Origin: Pseudomonas kilonensis
GTDB taxonomy: Bacteria; Pseudomonadota; Gammaproteobacteria; Pseudomonadales; Pseudomonadaceae
Assembly (NCBI RefSeq): GCF_001269885.1
Contig: NZ_LHVH01000005.1
Span: forward strand, 1 to 64,000
Length of the DNA stretch: 64,000 nucleotides
Direction: 5' to 3'
Shown: piece by piece, positions 50,325 to 59,872 of the stretch
Position numbering within the stretch: the stretch's first letter is position 1
How the letters are laid out: every line of letters begins with the position of its first letter
The notes under the pieces: model-generated
Told to the model about the DNA's origin: nothing
Database searches by the model: none
The model's input: the letters and a program-made list of their open reading frames with translations, nothing else
Translations under genes and position numbers: made by a program

Positions 50325-51134
50325 TTAAACCTTGGCCGCCGCAGCCGGCGCACGATGATAAGCCAGCCAGATCAGCGCCAGGCCGCCGATGATCATCGGC
50401 AGGCACAACACCTGGCCCATGGTCAGCCAGTTCCACGCCAGATAGCCGAGCTGGGCGTCCGGTACGCGGACGAATTCAACGATGAAACGGAAGATGCCAT
50501 AGAACAGCGCGAACATGCCCGACACCGCCATGGTTGGCCGCGGCTTGCGCGAGAACAGCCAGAGAATCAGGAACAGTGCCACGCCTTCGAGGGCGAATTG
50601 ATAAAGCTGCGACGGGTGGCGCGGCAACTGCGCCGGGTCGCTGAACGGCGGGAAGATCATCGCCCACGGCACGTCGGTCGACTTGCCCCATAACTCGGCA
50701 TTGATGAAGTTGCCGATGCGCCCTGCGCCCAGGCCGATCGGCACCATTGGCGCGACGAAGTCCATCAGCTCGAAAAACGACTTGTTGTTGCGCTTGCCGA
50801 ACCACAACGCCGCCAACATCACGCCGATGAACCCACCGTGGAACGACATGCCGCCCTTCCAGACTTCGAAGATCAGCGTCGGGTTGGCCACATAGGCGCT
50901 CAGGTCGTAGAACAGCACATAGCCCAGGCGTCCGCCGACGATCACGCCCATGGACAGCCAGAACACCAGGTCGGAAAGTTTTTCCTTGTTCCAGGTCGGG
51001 TCGAAACGGTTGAGCCGGCGCGACGCCAGCAACCAGGCGCCGCCGATGCCGATCAGGTACATCAGGCCGTACCAGTGGATTTTCAGCGGGCCGATGGCCA
51101 GGGCTACCGGATCGATCTGCGGGTAAGGCAGCAT
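50325..51134 (-). CDS. lgt: Prolipoprotein diacylglyceryl transferase
   Basis: This inner-membrane enzyme transfers diacylglycerol from phosphatidylglycerol to the lipobox cysteine of prolipoproteins, the first step of lipoprotein maturation. The 269 residues have seven membrane helices ([40 protein letters not shown]). The signature [10 protein letters not shown] and [15 protein letters not shown] (Arg and Asn of the Lgt motif) are present, as is the C-terminal [19 protein letters not shown]. Upstream of thyA, as in many relatives. Confidence 0.96.
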   Translation of the reverse strand: MLPYPQIDPVALAIGPLKIHWYGLMYLIGIGGAWLLASRRLNRFDPTWNKEKLSDLVFWLSMGVIVGGRLGYVLFYDLSAYVANPTLIFEVWKGGMSFHGGFIGVMLAALWFGKRNNKSFFELMDFVAPMVPIGLGAGRIGNFINAELWGKSTDVPWAMIFPPFSDPAQLPRHPSQLYQFALEGVALFLILWLFSRKPRPTMAVSGMFALFYGIFRFIVEFVRVPDAQLGYLAWNWLTMGQVLCLPMIIGGLALIWLAYHRAPAAAAKV

Positions 51135-51202
51135 TGATATTCCTCGTAAACGTCAAAAATACCCGGGCGACGCTGCCACCTCGGGATTAAGCCAGGATTG
51201 CG

Positions 51203-51985
51203 TCAGAACAGAAAACTCAAGCCCACGCAGAATAGCAGGGCGGCAAACAACCGCTTGAGCAAGCGCGGTGACAGGCGATGGGCCAGCCGCGCGCCGAAAC
51301 GGGCGAAGACCATGCTGGTCAAGGCGATGCCCAGCAGCGCCGGCAAATACACAAAACCGAGACTATGGGCCGGCAGCAGCGGATCGTGCCAACCCAAAAT
51401 CATGAAACTTAATGCGCTGACCACGGCGATGGGCAGTCCGCAGGCCGATGACGTCGCGACCGCTTGCTGCATCGGTACGCTGCGCCAGGTCAGGAACGGC
51501 ACGGTCAGTGAACCGCCACCGATGCCGAAAATCGCCGAGGCCCAGCCAATCACCGTGCCGGCCAGGGTCAGTCCGGCCTTGCCCGGTACGTTGCGACTGG
51601 CGTTGGGCTTGAAGTTCAGGGCCAGTTGCACGGCAATGATCAGGGCGAACACGCCGATGATCTTTTGCAGGTGCGGGCCGGAAATCGCTTCGGCGGTGAT
51701 CGCACCGAATCCGGCACCGATCAGGATGCCGACGGTCATCCAGGCGAACACCGGCCAGCGCACCGCGCCTTTGCGCTGATGCTCGCGCACCGCATTGACC
51801 GAGGTGAATATGATCGATGCCAGTGAGGTGCCGACGGCCAGATGCGTCAACACCTGCGGGTCGAAACCCTGCAGGGTGAAACTGAACACCAGCACCGGGA
51901 CAATGATGATCCCGCCCCCCACACCGAACAACCCGGCCAGCACGCCGGCGCAGGCGCCGAGCAGCAGATAGAGCACAAATTCCAC
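51203..51985 (-). CDS. TauE/SafE-family membrane permease
   Basis: This ~260-residue inner-membrane protein is of the TauE/SafE (DUF81) family, which moves sulfite, sulfonates or similar anions. GTG 51985 was chosen because GGGGAG precedes it and the protein then begins VEFVLYLLLGACAGVLAGLF; ATG 52003 is possible but lacks spacing for a ribosome site. Two repeated halves each contain a glycine motif (GLFGVGGGIIIVPVLV and AIFGIGGGSLTVPFLT) that is diagnostic. Eight helices are likely. It is upstream of lgt, as around PA0340 in P. aeruginosa. The substrate is not defined by sequence. Confidence 0.88.
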   Translation of the reverse strand: MEFVLYLLLGACAGVLAGLFGVGGGIIIVPVLVFSFTLQGFDPQVLTHLAVGTSLASIIFTSVNAVREHQRKGAVRWPVFAWMTVGILIGAGFGAITAEAISGPHLQKIIGVFALIIAVQLALNFKPNASRNVPGKAGLTLAGTVIGWASAIFGIGGGSLTVPFLTWRSVPMQQAVATSSACGLPIAVVSALSFMILGWHDPLLPAHSLGFVYLPALLGIALTSMVFARFGARLAHRLSPRLLKRLFAALLFCVGLSFLF

Positions 51986-52112
51986 CAGCGTCTCCCCGAC
52001 CATCCCTGAAATAAGAGCGGCATGGTAACGGATCCATGGCCCCGGGCTCCACTGAAGGCGATGGATGCGTCCGTGATGTATGGGTAGAGTGGCGGTGAAG
52101 CGACGAATAGCC

Positions 52113-52214
52113 TTTGTGGCGAGGGAGCTTGCTCCCGCTGGTGGGCGAAGCCCACCCAACAAGGTTTTTGGGGCTACTTCGTAGCCCAGCGGGAGCAAGC
52201 TCCCTCGCCACAAA
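52113..52214. repeat. Inverted repeat of the TGTGGCGAGGGAGCTTGCTCCC family
   Basis: The outer arms TTTGTGGCGAGGGAGCTTGC and its complement enclose TGGGCGAAGCCCA and GGGCTACTTCGTAGCCC hairpins. The remainder of the gap 51986-52269 shows no gene. Confidence 0.85.
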
Positions 52215-52269
52215 AGCAGTGTTCGGCTTTATTCTTTCAATGGATTGGCATTGTTAACGGGACAACCTG

Positions 52270-53016
52270 ATGTGCCTGATCGTATTTGCCTGGCGCCCCG
52301 GCCACGCCCGGCCGCTGATCGTGGCGGCCAACCGCGACGAGTTCTATGCCCGGCCGACCTTGCCCCTGGCCCAGTGGCCTGATGCGCCCCATGTGCATGC
52401 CGGTCGCGACCTGGAGGCCGGCGGCACCTGGCTCGGCATTGGCGCCGAGGGGCGCTTTGCGGCGCTGACCAACATCCGTGACCCAGGCCAATTGCCGGCC
52501 TTCAAGTCGCGCGGCGAGCTGGTGGCGCGGTTCCTGACCGGGAATCTGTCGATTGCCGACTACCTGAGCGAAGTCGTGCCCCGCGCCAGCGAGTACGGTG
52601 GCTTCAACCTGCTGCTCGGCGATGGCGTCGAGCTGTGGCACCACAACGCCCGCGATGCCCAGCCGCAGCGGTTGGGCGAGGGGCTCTATGGCGTGTCGAA
52701 CGCAGGGTTGAACACGCCCTGGCCCAAGTTGCTCAAGGCTCGTGCGGCGCTGGGCGAGGTGCTGGATGATCCGCAGCCCGAGGCGTTGCTGGCGCTGCTG
52801 AACGACCCGCAACCTGCTCCGGTGGCTGAGCTGCCTGATACGGGGGTGGGCGTGGCGACCGAGACGCTGTTATCGAGTGTGTTCATCGCCAGCCCGGCCT
52901 ACGGGACGCGGGCGAGTACGGCGCTGATTGTCCATGCCGATGGGACGCGGCAGATGGTCGAGCGCAGTTTCGGGCCGCATGGGGGGCATTTGGGGGAGGT
53001 GGCGCTGCACATTTGA
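52270..53016 (+). CDS. NRDE-family protein (TANGO2-like)
   Basis: This 248-residue protein has the NRDE/TANGO2 family pattern: MCLIVFAWRPGHARPLIVAA then NRDEFYARPTLPLAQW, GGTWLGIGAEGRFAALTNIR, and SNAGLNTPWPKL. The second residue is Cys, and the fold is related to N-terminal-nucleophile hydrolases, so removal of Met would expose a possible nucleophile. It is cytoplasmic and its biochemical role is unresolved (heme or lipid trafficking has been proposed for eukaryotic relatives). It lies between two REP-type repeats. Confidence 0.88.
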   Translation: MCLIVFAWRPGHARPLIVAANRDEFYARPTLPLAQWPDAPHVHAGRDLEAGGTWLGIGAEGRFAALTNIRDPGQLPAFKSRGELVARFLTGNLSIADYLSEVVPRASEYGGFNLLLGDGVELWHHNARDAQPQRLGEGLYGVSNAGLNTPWPKLLKARAALGEVLDDPQPEALLALLNDPQPAPVAELPDTGVGVATETLLSSVFIASPAYGTRASTALIVHADGTRQMVERSFGPHGGHLGEVALHI

Positions 53017-53023
53017 TTCAGCC

Positions 53024-53183
53024 CTGTAGGAGCTTGTAGGAGCTGTGTAGGAGCTGACGAGCGAAGCGAGGCTGCGATCTTTCCCCAGACACTTGAATCT
53101 CAAGCGAAAGATCAAAAGATCAAAAGATCGCAGGCTTCGCCAGCTCCTACAGAGCCCAGCGGGAGCAAGCTCCCTCGCCACAG
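53024..53183. repeat. Repeat of the GTAGGAGCT family with tandem start
   Basis: Three imperfect tandem GTAGGAGCT units lead into GAGCGAAGCGAGGCTGCGAT, a complementary right arm (GATCGCAGGCTTCGCCAGCT) and an adjoining fragment of the GGGAGCAAGCTCCCTCGCCA family. It has the same composite structure as 38316-38480. Confidence 0.8.
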
Positions 53184-53193
53184 GTGCTCGTGC

Positions 53194-55473
53194 CTAGAGG
53201 GTTTTGTTCGAAGCCGGATTGATCATCCGCGCCAACCCAAGGTTCTTCAGCGCCAGTTGCAAGGAGCTGTGGATCACTTGCGGGTTGTCGATGGTCATCA
53301 CTTCCGCGAGCAATTCCTGGGCCTTGCTGAGGTTGATCTGGCGCAGCATCCATTTCACTTTCGGCAGGTTGGTGGCGTTCATCGACAAGCTGTCGAACCC
53401 CATCGCCATCAGCAGCACCGCGGCCGCGGGGTCGCCAGCCATTTCGCCGCAGATGCTCACCGGCTTGCCTTCGGCATGGGCGTCACGCACCACGTTCTGC
53501 AAGGCTTGCAGCACCGCCGGGTGCAGGTAGTCGTACAGGTCCGCGACCCGCGGGTTGTTGCGGTCCACGGCCAGCAGGTACTGGGTCAGGTCGTTGGAAC
53601 CCACCGACAGGAAGTCCACCTGCCGCGCCAGTTCCTTGGTCTGGTACACCGCGGCCGGAATCTCGATCATCACCCCGACCGGCGGCATCGGCACGTCGGT
53701 GCCTTCGTCGCGTACTTCGCCCCAGGCCCGGTGGATCAGGTGCAGGGCTTCTTCCAGTTCATGGGTGCCGGAGATCATCGGCAGCAGGATGCGCAGGTTG
53801 TTCAGGCCTTCGCTGGCCTTGAGCATGGCGCGGGCCTGGACCAGGAAAATTTCCGGGTGGTCGAGCGTCACGCGAATACCGCGCCAGCCGAGGAACGGGT
53901 TGTCTTCCTTGATCGGGAAGTAGGACAGGGACTTGTCGCCGCCGATGTCCAGGCTGCGCATGGTCACCGGTTGCGGGTGGAACGCGGCCAGTTGTTCGCG
54001 GTAGATCGCCAGCTGTTCCTTTTCGCTGGGGAAGCGCTGGTTGATCATGAACGGCACTTCGGTGCGGTACAGGCCTACACCTTCGGCGCCACGTTTCTGC
54101 GCCCGGGCCACGTCGGCCAGCAGGCCGGTGTTGACCCACAGTGGCATGCGGTGGCCGTCAAGGGTTATGCACGGCAGGTCCCGCAGCGCATCCAGGCCCA
54201 GGGACAGTTGCTTTTCTTCCTCGACCACATCGGCAAACTGCTTGCGCAGCACGTCGCTGGGGTTGGTGTAGACCTCGCCGTGGTAGCCATCGACGATCAT
54301 CTGGATGCCGTCGACCTTGGAGTACGGCAGGTCCACCAGGCCCATCACCGTCGGGATGCCCATGGCCCGGGCCAGGATCGCTACGTGGGAGTTGCCCGAG
54401 CCCAATACCGAGACCAGCCCCGCCAGCTTGCCTTCGGGCACTTCGCCGAGCATGGCCGGGGTCAGCTCTTCGCTGACCAGGATGGTGTTGTCGGGGTAGA
54501 CCAGGGTCTGCTGGCGTTCCTGCTGCAAGTAGGCCAGCAAGCGGCGGCCAAGGTCCTTGACGTCCGAAGCCCGCTCGCGCAGGTAGGCGTCGTCCATCAG
54601 TTCGAAACGGTTGACGTGGTCGGTCACCACTTGGCGCAGCGCGCCTTGGGCCCACTGGCCGGTCTTGATGACGGTGGTCACTTCACTGCCCAGGGAAGCA
54701 TCGTCGAGCATCATCAGGTAAACGTCGAACAGAGCGCGCTCTTCAGGGCGCAGCTGTGTCGCCAGCTTGGCCGACAGGGCCCGCATGTCGGCGCGTACGC
54801 CTTCGATGGCGGTCTTGAACAAACCCAGCTCGGCCTCGATGTCGGCGATGGCCTTGTCCGGTACCACGTCGAGGTCGGCGGGCGGTAACATGACCACCGC
54901 CGTGCCCACCGCCGCGCCCGGTGAGCCCGGTACGCCGACGAACTTGGCTTCCTGGATGCCCTTGCCCTGGCGACCCAGGCCGCTGATCGAGCCGGTGGCC
55001 TCGGCGTGGGCGATAACCCCGGCCAGTTGCGCGCTCATGGTCACGAGGAAGGCTTCTTCACCTTCGTCGAACTGGCGGCGCTCTTTTTGCTGGATGACCA
55101 ACACGCCGACGACGCGGCGGTGGTGGATGATCGGTGCCCCGAGGAACGAGGCGTAGCGTTCTTCGCCGGTTTCGGCAAAGTAGCGGTAGCGCGGGTGATC
55201 CGCGGCGTTTTCGAGGTTCAGGGGTTCTTCGCGTGTGCCGACCAGACCGACCAGGCCTTCATTGGGGGCCATGCTGACCTTGCCGATGGAGCGCTTGTTC
55301 AAGCCCTCGGTGGCCATCAGCACGAAACGATTGGTCTCGGGGTCCAGCAGGTAGACCGAGCAGACCTGGCTGCCCATGGCCTCTTTGACACGCAATACAA
55401 TAATCCCCAACGCCGCCTTGAGATCCTTGGCGGAGTTAACTTCCTGGACGATCTTGCGCAGCGTATTGAGCAT
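53194..55473 (-). CDS. ptsP: Enzyme I-Ntr, PEP-protein phosphotransferase with GAF domain
   Basis: This is the first phosphotransferase of the nitrogen PTS. It takes phosphate from PEP and passes it to NPr and EIIA-Ntr. The 759 residues hold an N-terminal GAF domain (about 1-150, QVCSVYLLDPETNRFVLMAT), then enzyme I: the HPr-binding region, the phosphohistidine domain with GSGNSHVAILARAMGIPTVM (H363), and the PEP-binding C-terminus (GVGLYRTEVPFM, SVGSNDLTQYLLAVDRNN, CGEMAGDP). It is followed upstream on the same strand by rppH, the conserved rppH-ptsP pair. It has a normal length. Confidence 0.96.
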   Translation of the reverse strand: MLNTLRKIVQEVNSAKDLKAALGIIVLRVKEAMGSQVCSVYLLDPETNRFVLMATEGLNKRSIGKVSMAPNEGLVGLVGTREEPLNLENAADHPRYRYFAETGEERYASFLGAPIIHHRRVVGVLVIQQKERRQFDEGEEAFLVTMSAQLAGVIAHAEATGSISGLGRQGKGIQEAKFVGVPGSPGAAVGTAVVMLPPADLDVVPDKAIADIEAELGLFKTAIEGVRADMRALSAKLATQLRPEERALFDVYLMMLDDASLGSEVTTVIKTGQWAQGALRQVVTDHVNRFELMDDAYLRERASDVKDLGRRLLAYLQQERQQTLVYPDNTILVSEELTPAMLGEVPEGKLAGLVSVLGSGNSHVAILARAMGIPTVMGLVDLPYSKVDGIQMIVDGYHGEVYTNPSDVLRKQFADVVEEEKQLSLGLDALRDLPCITLDGHRMPLWVNTGLLADVARAQKRGAEGVGLYRTEVPFMINQRFPSEKEQLAIYREQLAAFHPQPVTMRSLDIGGDKSLSYFPIKEDNPFLGWRGIRVTLDHPEIFLVQARAMLKASEGLNNLRILLPMISGTHELEEALHLIHRAWGEVRDEGTDVPMPPVGVMIEIPAAVYQTKELARQVDFLSVGSNDLTQYLLAVDRNNPRVADLYDYLHPAVLQALQNVVRDAHAEGKPVSICGEMAGDPAAAVLLMAMGFDSLSMNATNLPKVKWMLRQINLSKAQELLAEVMTIDNPQVIHSSLQLALKNLGLARMINPASNKTL

Positions 55474-55495
55474 GGCTCGGGGTCGAACTCCGTCG

Positions 55496-55975
55496 TCAGT
55501 CGCGCGTCAGCAGGCGCGGGGCAAGCTCTTTGAGAGCGCGTCGGTACACTTCGCGCTTGAATGTCACCACCTGGCCCAACGGATACCAATAGCTGACCCA
55601 GCGCCAGCCATCGAACTCCGGTTTACCGGTCAAATCCATCCGCACCCGCTGCTCGTTGGAGATCAGGCGCAGGAGAAACCATTTCTGTTTCTGGCCGATG
55701 CACAGCGGTTGGCTGTGCGTCCTGACCAGGCGTTGCGGCAAACGATAGCGCAACCAGCCGCGGGTGCAGGCGAGTATTTCGACATCTTCTCGCTCAAGCC
55801 CCACTTCTTCATTCAACTCGCGGTACAAGGCCTCTTCCGGCGTCTCCTGGGGGTTGATCCCGCCCTGGGGAAACTGCCAGGCGTCTTGATTGATACGGCG
55901 TGCCCATAGCACCTGCCCAGCATCATTCGTAAGAATGATCCCCACATTGGGACGGAAACCATCGGGATCGATCAC
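55496..55975 (-). CDS. rppH: RNA pyrophosphohydrolase
   Basis: This Nudix enzyme removes pyrophosphate from 5' mRNA ends, starting decay. GTG 55975 was chosen because the protein then begins [20 protein letters not shown], the usual RppH start; the frame is open 20 codons further upstream. The 159-residue product carries the Nudix box at 38-60 (G38, E44, with the REL and EEVG elements) and the RppH-specific [10 protein letters not shown] and [13 protein letters not shown]. It lies 22 bp before ptsP. Confidence 0.95.
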   Translation of the reverse strand: MIDPDGFRPNVGIILTNDAGQVLWARRINQDAWQFPQGGINPQETPEEALYRELNEEVGLEREDVEILACTRGWLRYRLPQRLVRTHSQPLCIGQKQKWFLLRLISNEQRVRMDLTGKPEFDGWRWVSYWYPLGQVVTFKREVYRRALKELAPRLLTRD

Positions 55976-56118
55976 GGCAACAACCTCGCAAACGCATGTC
56001 GCCGCATTGTTCCACAAAGGTTGTGAAAGCAGCAACGAGCGTCCCTAGCTTATGTGCACTCTTGTGAAAAGTCCGTATTCTGGACGCCTTTCTTCAGATT
56101 TTTCAGCGAGTAACTGCA

Positions 56119-56775
56119 ATGCGGCTGGCTTTATTCGACTTGGATAACACATTGCTGGGCGGCGACAGCGACCACGCGTGGGGCGATTACCTGTGCGAGC
56201 GCGGTTTCCTGGACGCTGTCACGTACAAGGCACGCAACGACGCGTTCTACCAGGATTACCTGGCCGGCAAGCTCGACAACGCCGAGTACCTGAATTTTTG
56301 CCTGGAAATCCTCGGTCGCACCGAAATGCACGTGCTGGCCCAGTGGCACCTGGACTACATGCGCGACTGCATCGAGCCGATCGTGTTGCCCCAGGCCATC
56401 GAATTGCTGGAAAAGCACCGTGACGCTGGCGACAAGCTGGTGATCATTACCGCCACCAACCGCTTTGTCACCGGGCCGATTGCCGAGCGCCTGGGCGTCG
56501 AGACCCTGATCGCCACCGAGTGCGAGATGATCGACGGGCGCTACAGCGGCCGCAGCACCGACATCCCGTGTTTTCGCGAGGGCAAGGTGACCCGGTTGAA
56601 CCGTTGGCTGGAAGAGACCGGGCATGCGCTCGAGGGCAGCTATTTCTACAGCGACTCGATGAATGACCTGGCGCTGCTGGAGGTGGTGACGCATCCGGTG
56701 GCGGTGGATCCGGATCCGAATCTTCGGGCCGAGGCCCAGAAGCGGGGTTGGCCGGTAATTTCGTTGCGCAATTGA
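56119..56775 (+). CDS. HAD-superfamily IB phosphatase
   Basis: This 218-residue cytoplasmic phosphatase is of the HAD IB type (PSPase-like), often annotated beside rppH-ptsP in Pseudomonas. Motif I is DLDNT (D7 nucleophile, D9). Motif II lies in [20 protein letters not shown]. The lysine of motif III is in [12 protein letters not shown], and motif IV is [14 protein letters not shown]. An alpha-helical cap sits between motifs I and II. Substrate unknown; phosphoserine or histidinol phosphate are possible. A REPIN starts 2 bp after the stop. Confidence 0.9.
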   Translation: MRLALFDLDNTLLGGDSDHAWGDYLCERGFLDAVTYKARNDAFYQDYLAGKLDNAEYLNFCLEILGRTEMHVLAQWHLDYMRDCIEPIVLPQAIELLEKHRDAGDKLVIITATNRFVTGPIAERLGVETLIATECEMIDGRYSGRSTDIPCFREGKVTRLNRWLEETGHALEGSYFYSDSMNDLALLEVVTHPVAVDPDPNLRAEAQKRGWPVISLRN

Positions 56776-56776
56776 A

Positions 56777-56919
56777 CTGTGGGAGCAAGGCTTGCCCGCG
56801 ATTGGCTGTGGGAGCAAAGCTTGCTCGCGATTGGCTGTGGGAGCAAAGCTTGCTCGCGATTGGCATACGTACCTTTGCATCGCGTAAAGCCAATCGCGGG
56901 CAAGCCTTGCTCCCACAGA
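56777..56919. repeat. REP cluster with three tandem units and one inverted
   Basis: Three head-to-tail units of CTGTGGGAGCAAGCTTGCTC type with a ~29-bp period (56777, 56806, 56835) are followed after ~50 nt by one inverted unit. It separates two convergent genes and is a second case of local REP expansion. Confidence 0.9.
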
Positions 56920-56926
56920 CTGTGTT

Positions 56927-57352
56927 TTAAACCGGCTTGGCCCCCATCAACCCCGCAATGGCGACAAAGCAGACAACACTGAACAGCGCCAAGGCAAAGG
57001 TAAACTTCCCGCTACCTCCCGGTGCCTTGCGCAATTTGTTCAGTCGCACCACCAGCCAGAACCCCGCCAGCGCCGCCAAGGTGTAGAGCACGCTGGAAGC
57101 CAGCAACCAGGTCTGCCCCAGCGGCCAGCCAACCTGATGCACCATCCACCAGCCCGTGAAGGGCAGGCTCGCAAGAGCCAGGATCATCACCAGCCAGATG
57201 AACAGCCGCGGACGTTGCAGCGTGCGCGCCGCCGCCGTGGCATCGCCATTGCGGCGCGTGCGCCAGACCCAGACGGCCAGCCCCAGGGCGCCTGCCAGCA
57301 GCAGTACGGTGGCGACGACGTGTGCGATCTTCAGCGCAGTCAATGTTTCCAT
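56927..57352 (-). CDS. DUF2269 family membrane protein
   Basis: This 141-residue inner-membrane protein has four hydrophobic helices (LKIAHVVATVLLLAGALGLA, LFIWLVMILALASLPFTGWW, LGQTWLLASSVLYTLAALAG and FTFALALFSVVCFVAIAGLM). The pattern HVVATVLLLAG in helix 1 and TGWWMVHQVG after helix 2 fits DUF2269. It lies 45 bp downstream of ilvA on the same strand. Function unknown. Confidence 0.85.
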   Translation of the reverse strand: METLTALKIAHVVATVLLLAGALGLAVWVWRTRRNGDATAAARTLQRPRLFIWLVMILALASLPFTGWWMVHQVGWPLGQTWLLASSVLYTLAALAGFWLVVRLNKLRKAPGGSGKFTFALALFSVVCFVAIAGLMGAKPV

Positions 57353-57397
57353 TGTTGGATTTTCCTTAAGTCTTGCTCACAGCCTAGCCCGGCTTTA

Positions 57398-58912
57398 TCA
57401 ACCCAGGAACAGTTGATAGGCCGGGTTATCGCTTTCATCCCAGTACGGGTAGCCGATTTCTTCCAGGGCGGCCGGCACCAGGTGACGCTCATCGTGCGGC
57501 ACCTGTAGCCCGGCGACCACACGGCCATCGGCCGCGCCATGGTTGCGGTAGTGGAACATCGAGATATTCCAGCGCCCACCCAGCTTGTTGAGGAAGTTGA
57601 ACAGCGCCCCCGGGCGTTCCGGGAACTCGAAGCGCAGCACCACTTCGTCGATGACATGGGCTGCATGCCCGCCGACCATGTGGCGAATGTGCAACTTGGC
57701 CAGTTCGTTGTCGGTCAGGTCCAGCACCGGGAAGCCTTGTTCGGTCAGGCTGGCGATCAGTGCGCTGCGCGGGTCGTTTTCCGGGTGGGTCTGCACGCCG
57801 ACGAAGATGTGCGCTTCGCTGCCGGTGTTGTAGCGATAGTTGAATTCGGTGATCTGGCGCTTGCCGACGGCTTCGCAGAACGCCTTGAAGCTGCCCGGCT
57901 TCTCGGGGATGGTCACGGCGATGATCGCTTCGCGGCCCTCGCCCAGTTCGGCGCGTTCGGCAACGTGGCGCAAGCGGTCGAAGTTGACGTTGGCACCGGA
58001 GTCGATGGCCACCAGGGTCTGGCCGCTGATGCTCCGTGACTCGACGTACTTCTTGATTCCGGCCACGCCCAGGGCGCCAGCAGGTTCGGTGATCGAGCGG
58101 GTATCGTCGTAGATGTCCTTGATCGCGGCGCAGATCTCGTCGGTGCTGACGGTGATCACTTCGTCCACGTAATGCTTGCAGATATCAAAGGTGTGCTGGC
58201 CGATCTGCGCCACGGCGACGCCGTCGGCGAACAGCCCCACGGTCGGCAACACCACGCGTTCGCCAGCGGCCATGGCCGCTTGCAGGCAATTGGAATCGTC
58301 CGGCTCGACGCCGATGATCTTGATGTCCGGGCGCAGGTATTTCACGTAGGCCGCGATCCCGGCAATCAGCCCGCCACCGCCCACCGGGACGAAGATCGCA
58401 TCCAGGCGCCCCGGGTGCTGGCGCAGGATTTCCATCGCCACGGTGCCCTGCCCGGCAATGGTGTGGGGATCGTCATACGGGTGGATGTAGACGTAGCCTT
58501 TTTCGTCGACCAGTTTCAGCGAATAGGCCAGGGCTTCGGGGAATGAGTCACCGTGCAGCACCACTTTGCCACCGCGCGAACGCACGCCTTCGACCTTGAT
58601 TTCCGGGGTGGTCTTGGGCATCACGATGGTGGCCTTGACGCCCAGCACCTTGGCCGCCAGGGCCAGGCCCTGGGCGTGGTTGCCCGCCGAAGCCGTGACC
58701 ACGCCGCGTGCGCGCTCTTCGTCGCTGAGCTGGGTCAGCTTGTTGTAGGCCCCGCGAATCTTGAACGAGAACACCGGCTGCAAGTCTTCGCGCTTGAGCA
58801 AGATGCTGTTGCCCAGCCGCTCGGAGAGCTGGCGAGCGGTCTGCAGCGGGGTTTCTACGGCAACGTCGTAAACGCGCGAGGTGAGGATCTTTTTGACGTA
58901 CTGTTCAAGCAT
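57398..58912 (-). CDS. ilvA: Threonine ammonia-lyase, biosynthetic
   Basis: This PLP enzyme converts L-threonine to 2-oxobutanoate, the first step to isoleucine. The 504 residues comprise a catalytic domain (about 1-325) with the PLP lysine K51 in FSFKIRGAYNK and the phosphate loop VGGGGLIAGIA, plus two ACT-like regulatory modules at the C-terminus (about 330-504, AIIAVTIPEKPGSFKAFCEA and EVVLRFEFPERPGALFNFLN). The ACT modules give isoleucine feedback control in known enzymes, so this is the biosynthetic rather than the catabolic form. It is divergent from rpiA, a conserved pair. Confidence 0.95.
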   Translation of the reverse strand: MLEQYVKKILTSRVYDVAVETPLQTARQLSERLGNSILLKREDLQPVFSFKIRGAYNKLTQLSDEERARGVVTASAGNHAQGLALAAKVLGVKATIVMPKTTPEIKVEGVRSRGGKVVLHGDSFPEALAYSLKLVDEKGYVYIHPYDDPHTIAGQGTVAMEILRQHPGRLDAIFVPVGGGGLIAGIAAYVKYLRPDIKIIGVEPDDSNCLQAAMAAGERVVLPTVGLFADGVAVAQIGQHTFDICKHYVDEVITVSTDEICAAIKDIYDDTRSITEPAGALGVAGIKKYVESRSISGQTLVAIDSGANVNFDRLRHVAERAELGEGREAIIAVTIPEKPGSFKAFCEAVGKRQITEFNYRYNTGSEAHIFVGVQTHPENDPRSALIASLTEQGFPVLDLTDNELAKLHIRHMVGGHAAHVIDEVVLRFEFPERPGALFNFLNKLGGRWNISMFHYRNHGAADGRVVAGLQVPHDERHLVPAALEEIGYPYWDESDNPAYQLFLG

Positions 58913-59049
58913 CGGAAAGCATCACTGAGCGGGTTGGGCAGGGCCAAGGAGTCTAACCCGGCTTTTAGCTGGGCGACCACACGAATCCCAAGGTTTTGTT
59001 GGGTTATACTCGCGCCCCTCTTTACTTCCTGCCCGCTTTCGGAGCTCGC

Positions 59050-59724
59050 ATGACCCAGGATCAACTCAAACAGGCCGTGGCCCAGGCCGCCGTCGACCTC
59101 ATCCTCCCGAAGCTGGATGACAAGAGCGTCGTCGGGGTTGGCACCGGCTCCACGGCCAATTGCTTCATCGACGCGCTGGCGCAACACAAGGGCGCGTTCG
59201 ACGGCGCGGTCGCCAGCTCCGAAGCAACCGCCGCGCGCCTCAAGGGCCACGGGATCCCGGTGTACGAGCTCAACACCGTGAGCGACCTGGAGTTCTACAT
59301 TGACGGTGCCGACGAAAGCGACGCGCACCTGAACCTGATCAAGGGCGGCGGCGCGGCCCTGACTCGCGAGAAGATCGTTGCGGCCGTGGCCAAGACCTTC
59401 ATCTGCATCGCCGATGCCAGCAAGCTGGTGCCGGTGCTTGGCGCGTTCCCGCTGCCGGTTGAAGTCATTCCCATGGCCCGCAGCCATGTGGCCCGCCAAT
59501 TGGTGAAGCTGGGCGGCGACCCGGTGTATCGCGAAGGCGTGTTGACCGATAACGGCAACATCATCCTGGACGTGCACAACCTGCAGATCACCAACCCGGT
59601 GGAGCTGGAAAGCCAGATCAACGCCATCGTTGGCGTGGTCACCAACGGTTTGTTCGCTGCGCGTCCTGCGGATGTGCTGCTGCTGGGGACCCCTGAAGGG
59701 GTGAAGACCCTGCGGGCTGAATAA
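59050..59724 (+). CDS. rpiA: Ribose-5-phosphate isomerase A
   Basis: This enzyme interconverts ribose 5-phosphate and ribulose 5-phosphate in the pentose phosphate pathway. ATG 59050 was chosen because the product then has 224 residues and begins [20 protein letters not shown], matching the family; GGAG lies upstream. Visible are the substrate loops [16 protein letters not shown] and [20 protein letters not shown], then ALTREKI with its catalytic acidic and lysine region. The 137-bp gap to ilvA holds both promoters; TATACT at 59005-59010 may be the rpiA -10. Confidence 0.95.
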   Translation: MTQDQLKQAVAQAAVDLILPKLDDKSVVGVGTGSTANCFIDALAQHKGAFDGAVASSEATAARLKGHGIPVYELNTVSDLEFYIDGADESDAHLNLIKGGGAALTREKIVAAVAKTFICIADASKLVPVLGAFPLPVEVIPMARSHVARQLVKLGGDPVYREGVLTDNGNIILDVHNLQITNPVELESQINAIVGVVTNGLFAARPADVLLLGTPEGVKTLRAE

Positions 59725-59750
59725 GTCGGCGAAATAACCTGAAGTATTCC

Positions 59751-59841
59751 CCTGTGGGAGCGAGCCTGCTCGCGATAGCGGTGTGTCAGCCAACATTGAT
59801 GTGGCGGATAAGCCGCTATCGCGAGCAGGCTCGCTCCCACA
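59751..59841. repeat. REPIN-type inverted repeat (TGTGGGAGCGAGCCTGCTCG family)
   Basis: CCTGTGGGAGCGAGCCTGCT and its complement, extended by CGATAGCGG/CCGCTATCG, flank a ~30-nt centre. Confidence 0.88.
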
Positions 59842-59872
59842 TTGGGTTCTGTTGTGGATCGAAATAATTGCA

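Noticed and set aside
53257-54888. Long plus-strand frame antisense to ptsP
   Set aside because: Shadow of a complete enzyme I-Ntr gene with typical reverse-strand composition.
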